Source of the DNA: Streptomyces tuirus
GTDB lineage: Bacteria; Actinomycetota; Actinomycetes; Streptomycetales; Streptomycetaceae
DNA length: 64,000 nt
NCBI GenBank assembly: GCA_018195615.1
Contig: JAGTPG010000002.1
Location: 2,484,501 to 2,548,500, forward strand
Reading direction: 5' to 3'
This document shows, piece after piece, positions 48,579 to 58,257 of the stretch. Each line of letters opens with the position of its first letter. Position 1 is the stretch's first letter. The notes below the pieces were generated by a model. That model was not told where the DNA came from. It worked only from the letters and a program-made list of their open reading frames with translations, and did not search any database. The position numbers and the translations under genes are program-made.

Positions 48579-49238
48579 CTACTTCTCCCGCAGCCGCTTC
48601 GCGAACTCGGCAGCCGCCGCGCCCGGGTCGTCGGCCTCGGTGATCGCCCGTACGACGACGACCCGCCGGGCTCCCGCTTCCAGGACCTGGTCGAGGTGGG
48701 CGAGGTCGATGCCGCCGATGGCGAACCAGGGGCGGTCGGTGCCGAGGGCGGCGGTGTACCGGACGAGGTCCAGGCCGGGGGCGTGACGGCCGGGCTTGGT
48801 GGGGGTGGGCCAGCACGGGCCCGTGCAGAAGTAGTCCACGCCCTGCTGCACGGCTGCCGCGGCGGCCTCGGACTCGGCGTGGGTGGAGCGGCCGATCAGG
48901 ACGTCGTCGCCGAGGATCGCGCGGGCCGCCGGGACCGGGAGGTCGCCCTGGCCGAGGTGCAGGACGTCGGAGCCGGCGGCGTGGGCGACGTCCGCGCGGT
49001 CGTTGACCGCGAGCAGCTTGCCGTGCCGGGCACAGGCGTCGGCGAAGACGGCCAGGTGCTCCAGCTCCTCGGCCGCTTCCATGCCCTTGTCCCGCAACTG
49101 CACGATGTCCACGCCCCCGGCCAGCACGGCGTCCAGGAACTCCGCGAGATCGCCCTGCCGCCTGCGGGCGTCGGTGCAGAGATAGACCCGGGCGTCGGCG
49201 AGCTGGGCGCGGGTGGTGGCGGCGACGGTGCCGGGCAT
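48579..49238 (-). CDS. thiE: thiamine-phosphate synthase
   Basis: Joins HMP-PP and the thiazole phosphate to form thiamine phosphate. 219 residues from ATG 49238. It has VYLCTDARRRQGDLAEFLDAVLAGGVDIVQLRDKGMEAAEELEHL, LLAVNDRADVAHAAGSDVLHLGQGDLPV, IGRSTHAESEAAAAAVQQGVDYFCTGPCWPTPTKPG and WFAIGGIDLAHLDQVLEAGARRVVVVRAI, all conserved ThiE sites. In the canonical enzyme the THT(P)K phosphate-binding loop is the PTPTK seen here. No riboswitch is visible upstream, unlike thiO. Confidence 0.95.
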   Translation of the reverse strand: MPGTVAATTRAQLADARVYLCTDARRRQGDLAEFLDAVLAGGVDIVQLRDKGMEAAEELEHLAVFADACARHGKLLAVNDRADVAHAAGSDVLHLGQGDLPVPAARAILGDDVLIGRSTHAESEAAAAAVQQGVDYFCTGPCWPTPTKPGRHAPGLDLVRYTAALGTDRPWFAIGGIDLAHLDQVLEAGARRVVVVRAITEADDPGAAAAEFAKRLREK

Positions 49239-49488
49239 GTGTGTCCCCCTGGGGTGTCGGTGGCGGCGGGTGCGCCCCCTGCCGGCGGCTTGCGGAGGCG
49301 CCAGGACGCGCCCCGGCACCCTATGTGTTCGCTCTGGATGCCCTCAGGCCGGCGTCACCGCGGGGCGCACAGGCACGAACCACCCCCGGGCCGTGACCCC
49401 CACAGGGCCCCGGCCCACTCACCGGGCGGTTGTGCGGGCCCGGCCCCGCTCGTGCGGCAGGGCCGGACGGTTGTTCGGTCGGGGTCGG

Positions 49489-49854
49489 TCAGACCGCGAG
49501 CGCCTGGGCGCGGCGCTTCACCTCCGTGCCGCGATTCTCACTCAGCGCCTGCGCCGGTGTGCCGGGCAGGCTGGGGTCGGGGGTGAAGAGCCACTCCAGC
49601 ATCTCTTCGACCGTGAAGCCGTCGTCCCGCAGGAGCGTCAGGGTGCCGGACAGGCCCTTGACGACCTTGTCCCCGTCGATGAAGGCCGCGGGGACGTGCA
49701 GCGCGCGGTTCTCACCGCGGCGTACGGCGATGAGCTGGCCCTCCTTGACCAGCTGCCGCACGCGTGTCACCTCGACGCCGAGCTGTTCGGCGATGTCGGG
49801 GAGGGTGAGCCAGGCAGGGACGAGAGCATCGATCTTTGCGTCAATCTCGGTCAC
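49489..49854 (-). CDS. Rv2175c-family DNA-binding protein
   Basis: 121 residues from GTG 49854. A winged helix-turn-helix-like region, WLTLPDIAEQLGVEVTRVRQLVKEGQLIAVRRGENRALHVPAAFI, resembles excisionase/MerR-type domains. It is followed by VVKGLSGTLTLLRDDGFTVEEMLEWLFTPDPSLPGTPAQALSENRGTEVKRRAQALA, the C-terminal helical domain of the Rv2175c family. Rv2175c binds DNA and is a target of the PknL kinase in M. tuberculosis; a PASTA kinase gene lies 4.2 kb away here. Regulatory targets are unknown. Confidence 0.9.
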   Translation of the reverse strand: MTEIDAKIDALVPAWLTLPDIAEQLGVEVTRVRQLVKEGQLIAVRRGENRALHVPAAFIDGDKVVKGLSGTLTLLRDDGFTVEEMLEWLFTPDPSLPGTPAQALSENRGTEVKRRAQALAV

Positions 49855-49937
49855 GGAAACCAGCCTGCCATCCACCACTGACAGTCGGAAGTCAGGCGGG
49901 TCCACCCGGGCGGAAACACCGGGCCGGACGCGCCCCG

Positions 49938-51199
49938 TCAGGAGCCCCTCGGGCCCGCCTGCGCCGTCGCCGCCTTGAGCGGCCTCGCCGGATCCGCCAG
50001 CAGCGTCGGATTCATCGGCGTGCCCGACTCGATCAGGCGGCGTCCCTGGGCCAGGTCCCGGGGGCGGCCCACCGCCAGGAGCGCGACCAGCCGGTCGCCG
50101 CGGAGCCAGCAGACCGTCCAGGCCGGTCCGGCCGGATCGCCCCGCCACAGGGTCGTGTCGGCGGCCGCGTGGTGCCCCGCGTACTGCACGAACCGCCCGA
50201 ACTGCTCGGACCAGAAGTACGGCACCGGGTCGTACACCGCAGGCGTCTCCCCCGAGGCCCGGCCGATGATGTTCACGGCGACGGTCCTCGGCCCCTGGAG
50301 GGCGTTGTCCCAGTGGTGCACCAGCAGGCGCTCGCCGTACCGCCCGAGGGGAAGGAGGCGCAGTCGCCGACCGCGTACACGTCCGGCACCGACGTGCGCA
50401 GGTGCTCATCGGCCACGATCTCGCCGTGTGCGCCCAGCTCGGTCCCGGAGCCGGCCAGCCAGGCCGTGGCCGGACGGGCGCCGATGCCGACGACGACCGC
50501 GCCCGCGGGCAGCCGGGTACCGTCGTCGAGGAGCACCGCGCCGGGCTCGACGCGCTCCACGCGCGCGTGCGTCCGCAGCGCGGCCCCCGCGTCGGCGTAC
50601 CAGCCGGCCATCGGCGCGGCCACCTCGGCGGGCAGCGCCCCGGCGAGCGGCCGTTCGGCGGCCTCCACGACGGTCACCGCGCAGCCGGCCTCGCGCGCGG
50701 CCGTGGCGAACTCCGCGCCGATCCAGCCCGCGCCGACCACCACGATGTCGTGCCGGCGGGCCAGCACCGGCCGCAGCCGCTCGGCGTCGTCCAGGGTGCG
50801 CAGCAGGTGCACGCCCGGCACACCCTCCGCCCCGGGCAGCCGGACCGGTTCGGCGCCGGTCGCGACGACCAGGACGTCGTAGGGCACGGGCCCGTCCTCG
50901 GTGTCCAGCTCATGGTCGCCCGGGCGCAGGCCGGTCACCTCGCAGCCGAGCCGCAGCTCGATGCCGAGCGCCTCGAAGTCGACGTCGAAGGCGGACCCCT
51001 CGGACTTGCCGAGCAGGACGGCCTTGGACAACGGTGGCCGGTCGTACGGCTGGTGGGGCTCGGCGCCGATCAGTTGCACGCTGCCGGTGAAGCCCTGCTC
51101 CCGCAGGGCGACCGCGGTCTGCACCCCGGCCATGCCCGCGCCCGCCACGACCACCCGCCGCGGCGCGGACGACCCTGCTTCCTGCCTCTGCTCGCTCAC
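49938..51199 (-). CDS. FAD-dependent ferredoxin/NAD(P)H reductase (one frameshift)
   Basis: About 420 residues after repair. The first Rossmann motif is RVVVAGAGMAGVQTAVALREQG (residues 15-36), then YDRPPLSKAVLLG, the second Rossmann motif HDIVVVGAGWIGAEFATAAREAG, and the FAD closing motif SVPDVYAVGDCASFPS, as in the putidaredoxin-reductase and BphA4-like family. After a base restored in CCC 50343-50345 the C-terminal domain continues RYGERLLVHHWDNALQGPRTVAVNIIG, YDPVPYFWSEQFGRFVQYAGHH and RGDRLVALLAVGRPRDLAQ. The electron acceptor is unknown; no ferredoxin or P450 gene is adjacent. Confidence 0.92.
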
Positions 51200-51231
51200 C
51201 TGATCACCATAGACAACTGACAGTTTGTCAG

Positions 51232-51582
51232 TCAGTGCTCATGTGCAGTGACCTGCTCCACAACGCTCGTCCCGCTGCCCGGCTGGGATTCCCACTCCCA
51301 GGTCTCCTCCAGTCGCACCCGCCCGTCGGGCAGGTCCACCACCGTCGAGACGCAGTGCCCGGAGGACGTGGTCCCGTCCTCCTTGAGCTGTACGTACCGG
51401 AAGTCCAGCCTGTCGCCGTCCCGGGTACCCACGAGGTGTCCGCGTACGACGTCGCCGCCCGTGTACTCGGCCCAGATCTCGCCGTCCTTCTCGCGGTACG
51501 TGAACCGGGTGCGGGTGCCCACCTGGCCCGGTGCCTGGTCGGCGACCGGGGCGAGGACGAGACCGTCGAGGGATCGGGCCAT
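51232..51582 (-). CDS. small conserved protein of unknown function
   Basis: 116 residues from ATG 51582. It reads as an antiparallel beta-rich domain: FTYREKDGEIWAEYTGGDVVRGHLVGTRDGDRLDFRYVQLKEDGTTSSGHCVSTVVDLPDGRVRLEETWEWES, a pattern of alternating polar and hydrophobic residues like a small beta-barrel. I do not recognise a functional family. It ends 32 nt before the reductase gene on the same strand and is divergent from thiO. Confidence 0.75.
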   Translation of the reverse strand: MARSLDGLVLAPVADQAPGQVGTRTRFTYREKDGEIWAEYTGGDVVRGHLVGTRDGDRLDFRYVQLKEDGTTSSGHCVSTVVDLPDGRVRLEETWEWESQPGSGTSVVEQVTAHEH

Positions 51583-51643
51583 GGACGGAGGCTCCCTTAC
51601 TGCGGCATACGGCATCGGGCTAGGGTTGGTGGCCAACGTAAGG

Positions 51644-51735
51644 CACTCGCGGGAGCCCGGACGCACCGGGCTGAGAGGGAGGCTGGCGGCCTCCGACCGT
51701 ACGAACCTGATCCGGGTCATGCCGGCGAAGGGAGG
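51644..51735 (+). promoter_or_regulatory. TPP (thiamine pyrophosphate) riboswitch
   Basis: The THI-box core is present in order: CTCGCGGGAGC, then CTGAGAGGGA (51671-51680), a variable stem GGCTGGCGGCC, and ACCTGATCCGGGTCATGCC, GGCGAAGGGA near 51705-51733. The 3' end merges with the thiO ribosome binding site (GGGAGGGG), 10-15 nt before ATG 51748, so control is probably at translation. Known TPP aptamers have this same CUGAGA and ACCUGAUC...GGGUCAUGCCxGCGxAGGGA layout. Confidence 0.95.
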
Positions 51736-51747
51736 GGCTGGACGCCC

Positions 51748-52917
51748 ATGTCGCGTACGCGAACGTCAGACGTCCTCGTCATCGGGGGCGGGATCATCGG
51801 CCTGGTCACGGCCTGGCGGGCCGCGCAACGCGGGTTCGCCACAGCCGTGCTGGACCCCGAGCCGGGCGGCGGGGCCGCTCAGGTCGCGGCCGGGATGCTG
51901 GCCGCCGTCACGGAACTGCACTACGGCGAGCAGACCCTGCTCGGCCTGAACCTCGCCTCCGCCCGGCGCTACCCGGACTTCGCGGCCGAGCTCACCGAGC
52001 TGACCGGCCACGACCTCGGCTACCGCCGCTGCGGCACGCTCGCCGTCGCCCTGGACGCCGACGACCGGGCCCACCTGCGCGAACTGCACGCCCTGCAACA
52101 GCACTCGGGCCTGGAGTCGCAGTGGCTGTCGGGGCGCGAGTGCCGGCGCCTGGAGCCGATGCTGGCACCGGGCGTGCGCGGCGGGCTGCGGGTCGACGGC
52201 GACCACCAGATCGACCCGCGGCGGCTGGCGGGGGCGCTGGTCGCGGCGTGCGAGCAGGCCGGCGTGGTCTTCCACCGGGTCTGGGCCGAGCGGCTCACCG
52301 TCGCTCGGGACCGCGCCACGGGTGTGGTCACTACCGACGGCACCGAGCTGGGCGCCGGGCAGGTCGTGCTGGCCGCGGGCAGCCTCAGCGGGCGGCTCGC
52401 GGGCGTTCCGGAGGACGTGCTGCCGCCGGTGCGGCCGGTGAAGGGGCAGGTCGTGCGGTTGACCATGCCGCAGCGGCACGGCCCCTTCCTGAGCCGGACC
52501 GTGCGCGCGGTCGTCCGCGGTAGCCACGTCTACCTGGTGCCGCGCGAGAGCGGCGAGCTGGTCGTCGGGGCGACCAGCGAGGAGATGGGGTGGGACACCA
52601 CCGTGACCGCCGGCGGCGTGTACGAGCTGCTGCGCGACGCGCACGAGCTGGTGCCCGGCATCACCGAACTCCCGCTCACCGAGACCAGGGCCGGGCTGCG
52701 GCCCGGCTCCCCCGACAACGCGCCGCTGCTCGGCCCGACCGAGCTGGACGGACTGCTGCTGGCCACCGGGCACTACCGCAACGGCGTCCTGCTCACACCG
52801 GTCACCGGCGACGCCCTGGCGCACGCCCTGGCGACGGGCGAACTGCCCGGGGAGGCCCGCCCCTTCACCCCGAAGCGCTTCAGTACCGCCACCGCACTCA
52901 CGGAGCAGCCCGCATGA
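51748..52917 (+). CDS. thiO: glycine oxidase ThiO
   Basis: An FAD enzyme that oxidises glycine to iminoglycine for the thiazole ring. 389 residues from ATG 51748. It has the dinucleotide motif VLVIGGGIIGLVTAWRAAQRG (residues 9-29), AAQVAAGMLAAVTE, PVKGQVVRLTMP, VYLVPRESGELVVGATSEEMGWDT and the C-terminal TRAGLRPGSPDNAPLLGPTELDGLLLATGHYRNGVLLTP, typical of DAO-family ThiO. It overlaps thiS by four bases (ATGA). First gene of thiOSG under the TPP riboswitch. Confidence 0.96.
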   Translation: MSRTRTSDVLVIGGGIIGLVTAWRAAQRGFATAVLDPEPGGGAAQVAAGMLAAVTELHYGEQTLLGLNLASARRYPDFAAELTELTGHDLGYRRCGTLAVALDADDRAHLRELHALQQHSGLESQWLSGRECRRLEPMLAPGVRGGLRVDGDHQIDPRRLAGALVAACEQAGVVFHRVWAERLTVARDRATGVVTTDGTELGAGQVVLAAGSLSGRLAGVPEDVLPPVRPVKGQVVRLTMPQRHGPFLSRTVRAVVRGSHVYLVPRESGELVVGATSEEMGWDTTVTAGGVYELLRDAHELVPGITELPLTETRAGLRPGSPDNAPLLGPTELDGLLLATGHYRNGVLLTPVTGDALAHALATGELPGEARPFTPKRFSTATALTEQPA

Positions 52918-53114
52918 ACATCTCCGTCAACGGAGAGCCCCGGGACGTCCGGCCCGGCACGGCTCTCGACACCGTCGTGAGGTCGCTCACCACGTCACCC
53001 TCCGGAGTGGCCGCCGCCCTCAACGAAACCGTCGTCCCGCGCGCGCAGTGGCCGGCCACGTCCCTGGCCGAGGGAGACCGCGTGGAAGTCCTCACCGCCG
53101 TCCAAGGAGGCTGA
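52914..53114 (+). CDS. thiS: sulfur carrier protein ThiS
   Basis: A 66-residue ubiquitin-like protein, MNISVNGEPRDVRPGTALDTVV to EVLTAVQGG. The C-terminal Gly-Gly is adenylated and then carries the thiocarboxylate sulfur for thiazole synthesis. ATG 52914 overlaps the thiO stop. It ends 2 nt before the thiG ATG. Confidence 0.96.
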   Translation: MNISVNGEPRDVRPGTALDTVVRSLTTSPSGVAAALNETVVPRAQWPATSLAEGDRVEVLTAVQGG

Positions 53115-53116
53115 CC

Positions 53117-53914
53117 ATGGCCGACGATCCGTTCGTTCTCGGTGGTACGTCCTTCACGTCCCGCCTGATCATGGGTACGGGCGGCGCGCCCAGCCTCGAC
53201 GTGCTGGAGCGGTCGCTGGTCGCCTCCGGGACGGAGCTGACGACGGTCGCGATGCGCCGGGTGAACGCCTCGGTGCACGGGTCCGTGCTGTCCGTGCTGG
53301 ACAAGCTCGGTATCCGGGTACTGCCGAACACGGCGGGCTGCTTCACCGCCGGTGAGGCCGTCCTCACGGCCCGTCTCGCGCGCGAGGCCCTCGGCACGGA
53401 TCTGATCAAGCTGGAGGTCATCGCCGACGAGCGCACGCTGCTGCCGGATCCGATCGAGCTGCTGGACGCGGCGGAGACGCTGGTCGACGACGGGTTCACG
53501 GTGCTGCCGTACACGAATGACGATCCTGTGCTGGCGCGGAAGCTGGAGGACGTGGGCTGTGCGGCGATCATGCCGCTGGGGTCGCCGATCGGGTCCGGGT
53601 TGGGCATTCGCAACCCGCACAACTTCCAGTTGATCGTGGAGCGCGCGGGGGTGCCGGTGATTCTGGACGCGGGGGCCGGTACGGCGTCGGACGCGGCGTT
53701 GGCGATGGAGTTGGGGTGTGCGGGTGTGATGCTCGCCTCCGCGGTGACGCGGGCGCGGGAGCCGGTGCTGATGGCTGATGCGATGCGGCATGCGGTGGAG
53801 GCGGGGCGGTTGGCGTATCGGGCGGGGCGGATTCCTCGGCGGCACTTCGCGGAGGCGTCTTCTCCGGCTGAGGGCATGGCTGTGCTTGATCCGGAGCGGC
53901 CTGCATTTCAGTAA
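53117..53914 (+). CDS. thiG: thiazole synthase ThiG
   Basis: Combines deoxyxylulose phosphate, iminoglycine and ThiS thiocarboxylate into the thiazole. 265 residues from ATG 53117, behind AAGGAGG. Markers: FVLGGTSFTSRLIMGTGGAPS, ELTTVAMRRVN, VLPNTAGCFTAGEAVLTARLARE, the Schiff-base lysine in TDLIKLEVI (Lys98), AIMPLGSPIGSGLGIRNPHNFQLI and PVILDAGAGTASDAALAMELGCAGVMLASAVTRA. The last third uses noticeably more G/T at third positions than its neighbours. Confidence 0.97.
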   Translation: MADDPFVLGGTSFTSRLIMGTGGAPSLDVLERSLVASGTELTTVAMRRVNASVHGSVLSVLDKLGIRVLPNTAGCFTAGEAVLTARLAREALGTDLIKLEVIADERTLLPDPIELLDAAETLVDDGFTVLPYTNDDPVLARKLEDVGCAAIMPLGSPIGSGLGIRNPHNFQLIVERAGVPVILDAGAGTASDAALAMELGCAGVMLASAVTRAREPVLMADAMRHAVEAGRLAYRAGRIPRRHFAEASSPAEGMAVLDPERPAFQ

Positions 53915-54064
53915 CCGTGCGATGTCGCCGGGGGCGGGTGGGAGCGCGGCCCGGCGCAGCTGGGGCGGCACGACTGCCCGCAGGCAGAGTTACACACGTC
54001 ACAGGTCCGCTGCAGTCGCGGACGTGGCGAGTGGCTGTCAGTCGTGGCTCGTACACTCGCCTGC

Positions 54065-56001
54065 GTGGACACGACCCTTCAGGACCCCTTGGTCGGGCAG
54101 GTGCTCGACGGCCGGTATCGCATCGACGCGCGGATCGCGGTCGGCGGGATGGCCACGGTCTACCGGGCCGTGGACACCCGGCTCGACCGCGTCCTCGCGC
54201 TCAAGGTGATGCACCCCTCGCTCGCGGTGGACGCCTCGTTCGTCGAGCGGTTCATCCGTGAGGCGAAGTCGGTGGCCCGGCTGGCGCACCCGAACGTGGT
54301 GCAGGTCTTCGACCAGGGCACCGACGGCAGTTACGTCTACCTCGCCATGGAGTACGTCGCGGGCTGCACCCTGCGGGACGTGCTGCGCGAGCGCGGCGCC
54401 CTGCAGCCGCGTGCCGCCCTGGACATCCTGGAGCCGGTGCTGGCCGCCCTGGGCGCCGCACACCGCGCCGGGTTCGTGCACCGCGACATGAAGCCCGAGA
54501 ACGTCCTGATAGGGGACGACGGCCGGGTCAAGGTCGCCGACTTCGGGCTCGTCCGGGCCGTGGACACCGTGACGAACACCACCGGCACGGTCCTCGGCAC
54601 AGTCTCGTACCTCGCGCCCGAGCAGATAGAGAACGGCACCGCGGACCCCCGCGTCGACGTGTACGCGTGCGGCGTGATGCTGTACGAGATGCTGACCGGC
54701 GACAAGCCGCACGACGGTGACTCCCCGGCCGTGATCCTCTACAAGCACCTGCACGAGGACGTCCCGCCGCCCTCGGCCGCCGTACCCGGCCTGGCCTACG
54801 AGCTGGACGAGATGGTCGCCTCCGCGACGGCCCGTACTCCGGACATCCGCCCGCACGACGCGGTGGCGCTGCTCGCGCGGGTCCGCGACGGGCGCGGCCG
54901 GCTGAGCGCGGACCAGCTGGACGTGGTGCCGCCGCAGGCGCTCACGGCGGACCACGACAACGCCGACGACCGTACGAGCGTGATCCCGCGCGCGCTGGCC
55001 ACGCTTCGCCCGCTGCCCGTCAACGAGGACGAGGAGGAGGGGTCCGCGGCCGGGACCAACCGCACCAGCCGGTTCGAGTCCCCGCCGCCCCCGCCGTCCC
55101 GGCGCCGCCCGGGTTCCCGGCGCGGCCCGATGGCGATCGTCGCCGCCGTCCTGCTCGTGCTGGGCCTCGGCGCCGGTGTCTGGTACATCAACTCGGGCCA
55201 GTTCACCGAGGTGCCCCCGCTGCTGGCGAAGACCCAGGACCAGGCGGAGGACCGGCTGGCGGACGCGGGGCTCGACCTCGGCAAGGTCGAGCACGCCTAC
55301 AGCGACACCGTGGAGCGCGGCCAGGTCATCAGCAGCGACCCGAAGGCCGGGACGCGCATCCGCGGCAACGACTCGGTGAGCATCACCATCTCCGACGGCC
55401 CCAGAACGTGCGTGTGCCCGCCCTGGAGGGCCGGCGGCTGGACAAGGCGCGGGAGCTGCTGAAGGACGACGGTCTTGAGCCCGGCATGGTCACCCGGGAG
55501 TTCAGCGAGGACGTGCCGAAGGGCTCGGTGATCTCCGCGCGGCCGGCCGACGGCACGAAGGTGCGCGCGGGCACGGCCGTCGCGCTCGTCGTCAGCAAGG
55601 GCAGTCCGATCGACATCCCCGACGTCACCGGGGACGACCTGGCCGACGCCCGGGCCGAGCTGCAGGGCGCCGGTCTCAAGGTGGAGGTCGCCACCGAGCG
55701 GGTCAACTCCTCGGAGTACGACAAGGGCCAGGTCGCCAGGCAGAGCCCCAACCCGGGCGGTCAGGCGGCCGAGGGCGACACGGTGACGCTGACACTGTCC
55801 AAGGGCCCGGAGATGGTCGAGGTCCCGGACGTGGTCGGCGACAGCGTCGACGACGCCAAGCGGACGCTGGAGGGTGCCGGGTTCCAGGTCGAGGAGGACC
55901 GCGGTCTGCTCGGCCTGTTCGGCGACGAGGTCAAGGGCCAGTCCGTCGAGGGCGGGGAGACCGCGCCCAAGGGCTCGACCATCACCATCAAGATCAGGTG
56001 A
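54065..56001 (+). CDS. pkaF: PASTA-domain Ser/Thr protein kinase (one frameshift)
   Basis: A transmembrane Hanks-type kinase, 645 residues after repair, from GTG 54065; GTG 54044 is a weaker alternative. Kinase domain: Gly loop IAVGGMATVYRA (25-35), Lys47 in ALKVMH, HRDMKPEN (139-146), DFG (159-161) and a Thr-rich activation loop. A disordered Asp/Pro-rich linker leads to one membrane helix (near 355-375, MAIVAAVLLVLGLGAGVWYI). Four extracytoplasmic PASTA repeats, which bind muropeptides, begin at FTEVPPLLAKTQDQAEDRL. The frame breaks at CCCC 55399-55402 (DGPQNVRVPALEG). The family links wall state to division and growth control. Confidence 0.94.
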
Positions 56002-56060
56002 GGACGAGAAGGCACTGGCCCGTGGACGGGGCACGGCCGGGCGCATGACACCCTGAACGG

Positions 56061-56939
56061 GTGAACAATCAGCTGTCCGGCCCCTCCCGCAATCCCGTGG
56101 GCGGCCACGTTCCCGTGGCCGGTGGGCTCCACCGCGTCGGCCTGTCGTACGCCCGTGACCTGAAGGCGGAGACCGTCCAGGTCTTCGTCGCCAACCCGCG
56201 CGGCTGGGCCACACCGGCCGGGAATCCCCAGCAGGACGAGGCGTTCCGCGCGGCGTGCGCGGCCGAGTCGATCCCGGCGTACGTCCACGCCCCCTACCTG
56301 ATCAACTTCGGCTCGCACACCGAGGCGACCGTGGAGCGTTCGGTGGAGTCGCTGCGGCACTCGCTGCGGCGCGGGCGGGAGATCGGGGCGCTGGGTGTGG
56401 TCGTGCACACCGGCAGCGCGACCGGCGGCCGGGAGCGGTCGGTGGCGCTGAAGCAGGTCCGGGAGCACCTGCTGCCGCTGCTGGACGAGCTGACGCACGA
56501 CGACGACCCGTACCTGCTGCTGGAGTCGACCGCCGGCCAGGGCGCCTCCCTGTGCTCACGGACCTGGGACTTCGGCCCGTACTTCGAGGCGCTGGACGCC
56601 CATCCCATGCTCGGTGTCTGCCTGGACACCTGCCATGTCTTCGCGGCCGGGCACGATCTGACCGGCCCCAGCGGCATGCACCAGACGCTGGACCTGCTGG
56701 TGGACACGGTCGGTGAGGGCCGGCTCAAACTGATCCACGCCAACGACTCCAAGGACGTGGTGGGCGCGCACAAGGACCGGCACGAGAACATCGGCGTCGG
56801 TCACATCGGCGAGGACCCGTTCCGGGCCCTGATGACGCACCCCGCGACCGAGGGCGTGCCGCTGGTCATCGAGACGCCGGGCGGCAAGGAGGGGCACGCG
56901 GCGGACGTCGAGCGGCTGAAGAAGCTGCGCGACGGCTGA
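56061..56939 (+). CDS. endonuclease IV / AP-endonuclease family protein
   Basis: 292 residues from GTG 56061. The TIM-barrel zinc-site segments of the Nfo family are in order: YVHAPYLINFGS, VVHTGSATGG, LLLESTAGQGASLCS, VCLDTCHVFAAGHDL, IHANDSKDVVGAHKDRHENIGVGHIG and VIETPGG, which hold the His, Glu and Asp ligands. This supports a deoxyribonuclease IV acting at abasic sites in base-excision repair; a related sugar isomerase fold is the main alternative. No clear ribosome binding site is seen. Confidence 0.9.
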   Translation: MNNQLSGPSRNPVGGHVPVAGGLHRVGLSYARDLKAETVQVFVANPRGWATPAGNPQQDEAFRAACAAESIPAYVHAPYLINFGSHTEATVERSVESLRHSLRRGREIGALGVVVHTGSATGGRERSVALKQVREHLLPLLDELTHDDDPYLLLESTAGQGASLCSRTWDFGPYFEALDAHPMLGVCLDTCHVFAAGHDLTGPSGMHQTLDLLVDTVGEGRLKLIHANDSKDVVGAHKDRHENIGVGHIGEDPFRALMTHPATEGVPLVIETPGGKEGHAADVERLKKLRDG

Positions 56940-56945
56940 CGGCGT

Positions 56946-57596
56946 TCAGAGGTCGGGGCCGTCCCCGGGCTCCTCCTGGTACGAGTAGCGCTGCTCCTGC
57001 CACGGGTCGCCGATGTTGTGGTAACCGCGTTCCTCCCAGAAGCCGCGCCGGTCGGCGGTCATGTACTCCACGCCGCGCACCCACTTGGGGCCCTTCCAGG
57101 CGTACAGGTGGGGCACGATCAGGCGCAGCGGGAAGCCGTGCTCGGCGGTGAGCAGCTCGCCGTCCTTGTGGGTGGCGAACAGGACGTGCTCGGAGGCGAA
57201 GTCGGACAGCCGGAGGTTGGAGCTGAATCCGTACTCGGCCCACACCATCACATGGGTGACGTCGCCTGCGGGCGGGGCGAGGTCGAGGATCGTGCGCGCC
57301 GGGACACCGCCCCATTCGGCGCCCAGCATGCTGAACTTGGTGACGCAGTGCAGATCGGCCACGACGGTGGTGTGCGGCAGGGCCGTGAACTCCTCATGGG
57401 TCCAGCAGTGCTTGCCGCCGTCGGCGGTGGCTCCGAAGACCCGGAACTCCCAGCGCTCGGGCCGGAACTTCGGGACGGGCCCGTAGTGCGTGACGGGCCA
57501 GCCGCGTTGCACTCGCTGTCCCGGCGGCAGCCCGGGCTGCGTCGCTGCTGCTGAATCGCGCCCTTCTCCCGATTCGCGTCCCACCGGCTGACCCAT
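56946..57596 (-). CDS. sulfite-oxidase-like molybdopterin-dependent protein
   Basis: 216 residues from ATG 57596. It corresponds to the molybdopterin domain of the SUOX family (YedY/MsrP-like): RGWPVTHYGPVPKFRPERWEFRVFG, LPHTTVVADLHCVTKFSMLGAEWGGVPARTILDL with Cys84 as the expected Mo ligand, VMVWAEYGFSSNLRLSDF, and HGFPLRLIVPHLYAWKGPKWVRGVEYM. There is no signal peptide, so it appears cytoplasmic. The C-terminal dimerisation domain of full sulfite oxidases is absent. The substrate is unknown. Confidence 0.9.
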   Translation of the reverse strand: MGQPVGRESGEGRDSAAATQPGLPPGQRVQRGWPVTHYGPVPKFRPERWEFRVFGATADGGKHCWTHEEFTALPHTTVVADLHCVTKFSMLGAEWGGVPARTILDLAPPAGDVTHVMVWAEYGFSSNLRLSDFASEHVLFATHKDGELLTAEHGFPLRLIVPHLYAWKGPKWVRGVEYMTADRRGFWEERGYHNIGDPWQEQRYSYQEEPGDGPDL

Positions 57597-57771
57597 GACT
57601 CCATCCTGACAGACCCAGGGTGATGCCCCGGACCGGGGCAACCCCAAATCGTGACAACTAGAACTAAGCATGCCCTTACTTACTAAGTGAAGACTTACTG
57701 GACGATCTTCCTCGCCGATGGAATCATGCGGCGCAACCTGCCAGTTCCCCCGCGTGGAAGGAGCCTCTGCG

Positions 57772-58248
57772 ATGCAGGGCGACCCCGAGGTCCTTGAATT
57801 CCTGAACGAGCAGCTGACCGGCGAGCTGACGGCGATCAACCAGTACTGGCTGCACTACCGGATCCAGGACAACAAAGGCTGGACCAAGCTCGCCAAGTAC
57901 ACGCGTGAAGAGTCCATCGACGAGATGAAGCACGCGGACAAGATCACCGAGCGCATCCTCATGCTGGACGGCCTGCCGAACTACCAGCGGCTCTTCCACG
58001 TCCGGGTCGGTCAGACTGTCACCGAAATGTTCCAGGCCGACCGGCAGATCGAGGTCGAGGCGATCGACCGCCTCAAGCGCGGTATCGAGGTGATGCGCAC
58101 CAAGGGCGACATCACGTCCGCCAACCTCTTCGAGTCGATCCTCGAGGACGAGGAGCACCACATCGACTACCTGGACACGCAGCTGGAACTCATCGACAAG
58201 CTCGGTGAGGCGCTGTACATCGCGCAGCAGATCGAGCAGCCGAGCTAG
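57772..58248 (+). CDS. bfr: bacterioferritin
   Basis: A 24-mer iron-storage protein with haem. 158 residues from ATG 57772, behind GGAAGGAG. The diiron ferroxidase ligands are all in place: Glu18, Glu51, His54, Glu94, Glu127 and His130, and haem ligand Met52 (in IDEMKHADKI). Convergent with bfd, which starts from the other side, and 9 nt apart. The leader (57655-57700, ACTAAGCATGCCCTTACTTACTAAG) is AT-rich for this genome and likely promoter. Confidence 0.97.
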   Translation: MQGDPEVLEFLNEQLTGELTAINQYWLHYRIQDNKGWTKLAKYTREESIDEMKHADKITERILMLDGLPNYQRLFHVRVGQTVTEMFQADRQIEVEAIDRLKRGIEVMRTKGDITSANLFESILEDEEHHIDYLDTQLELIDKLGEALYIAQQIEQPS

Positions 58249-58257
58249 GGCCTGCGG

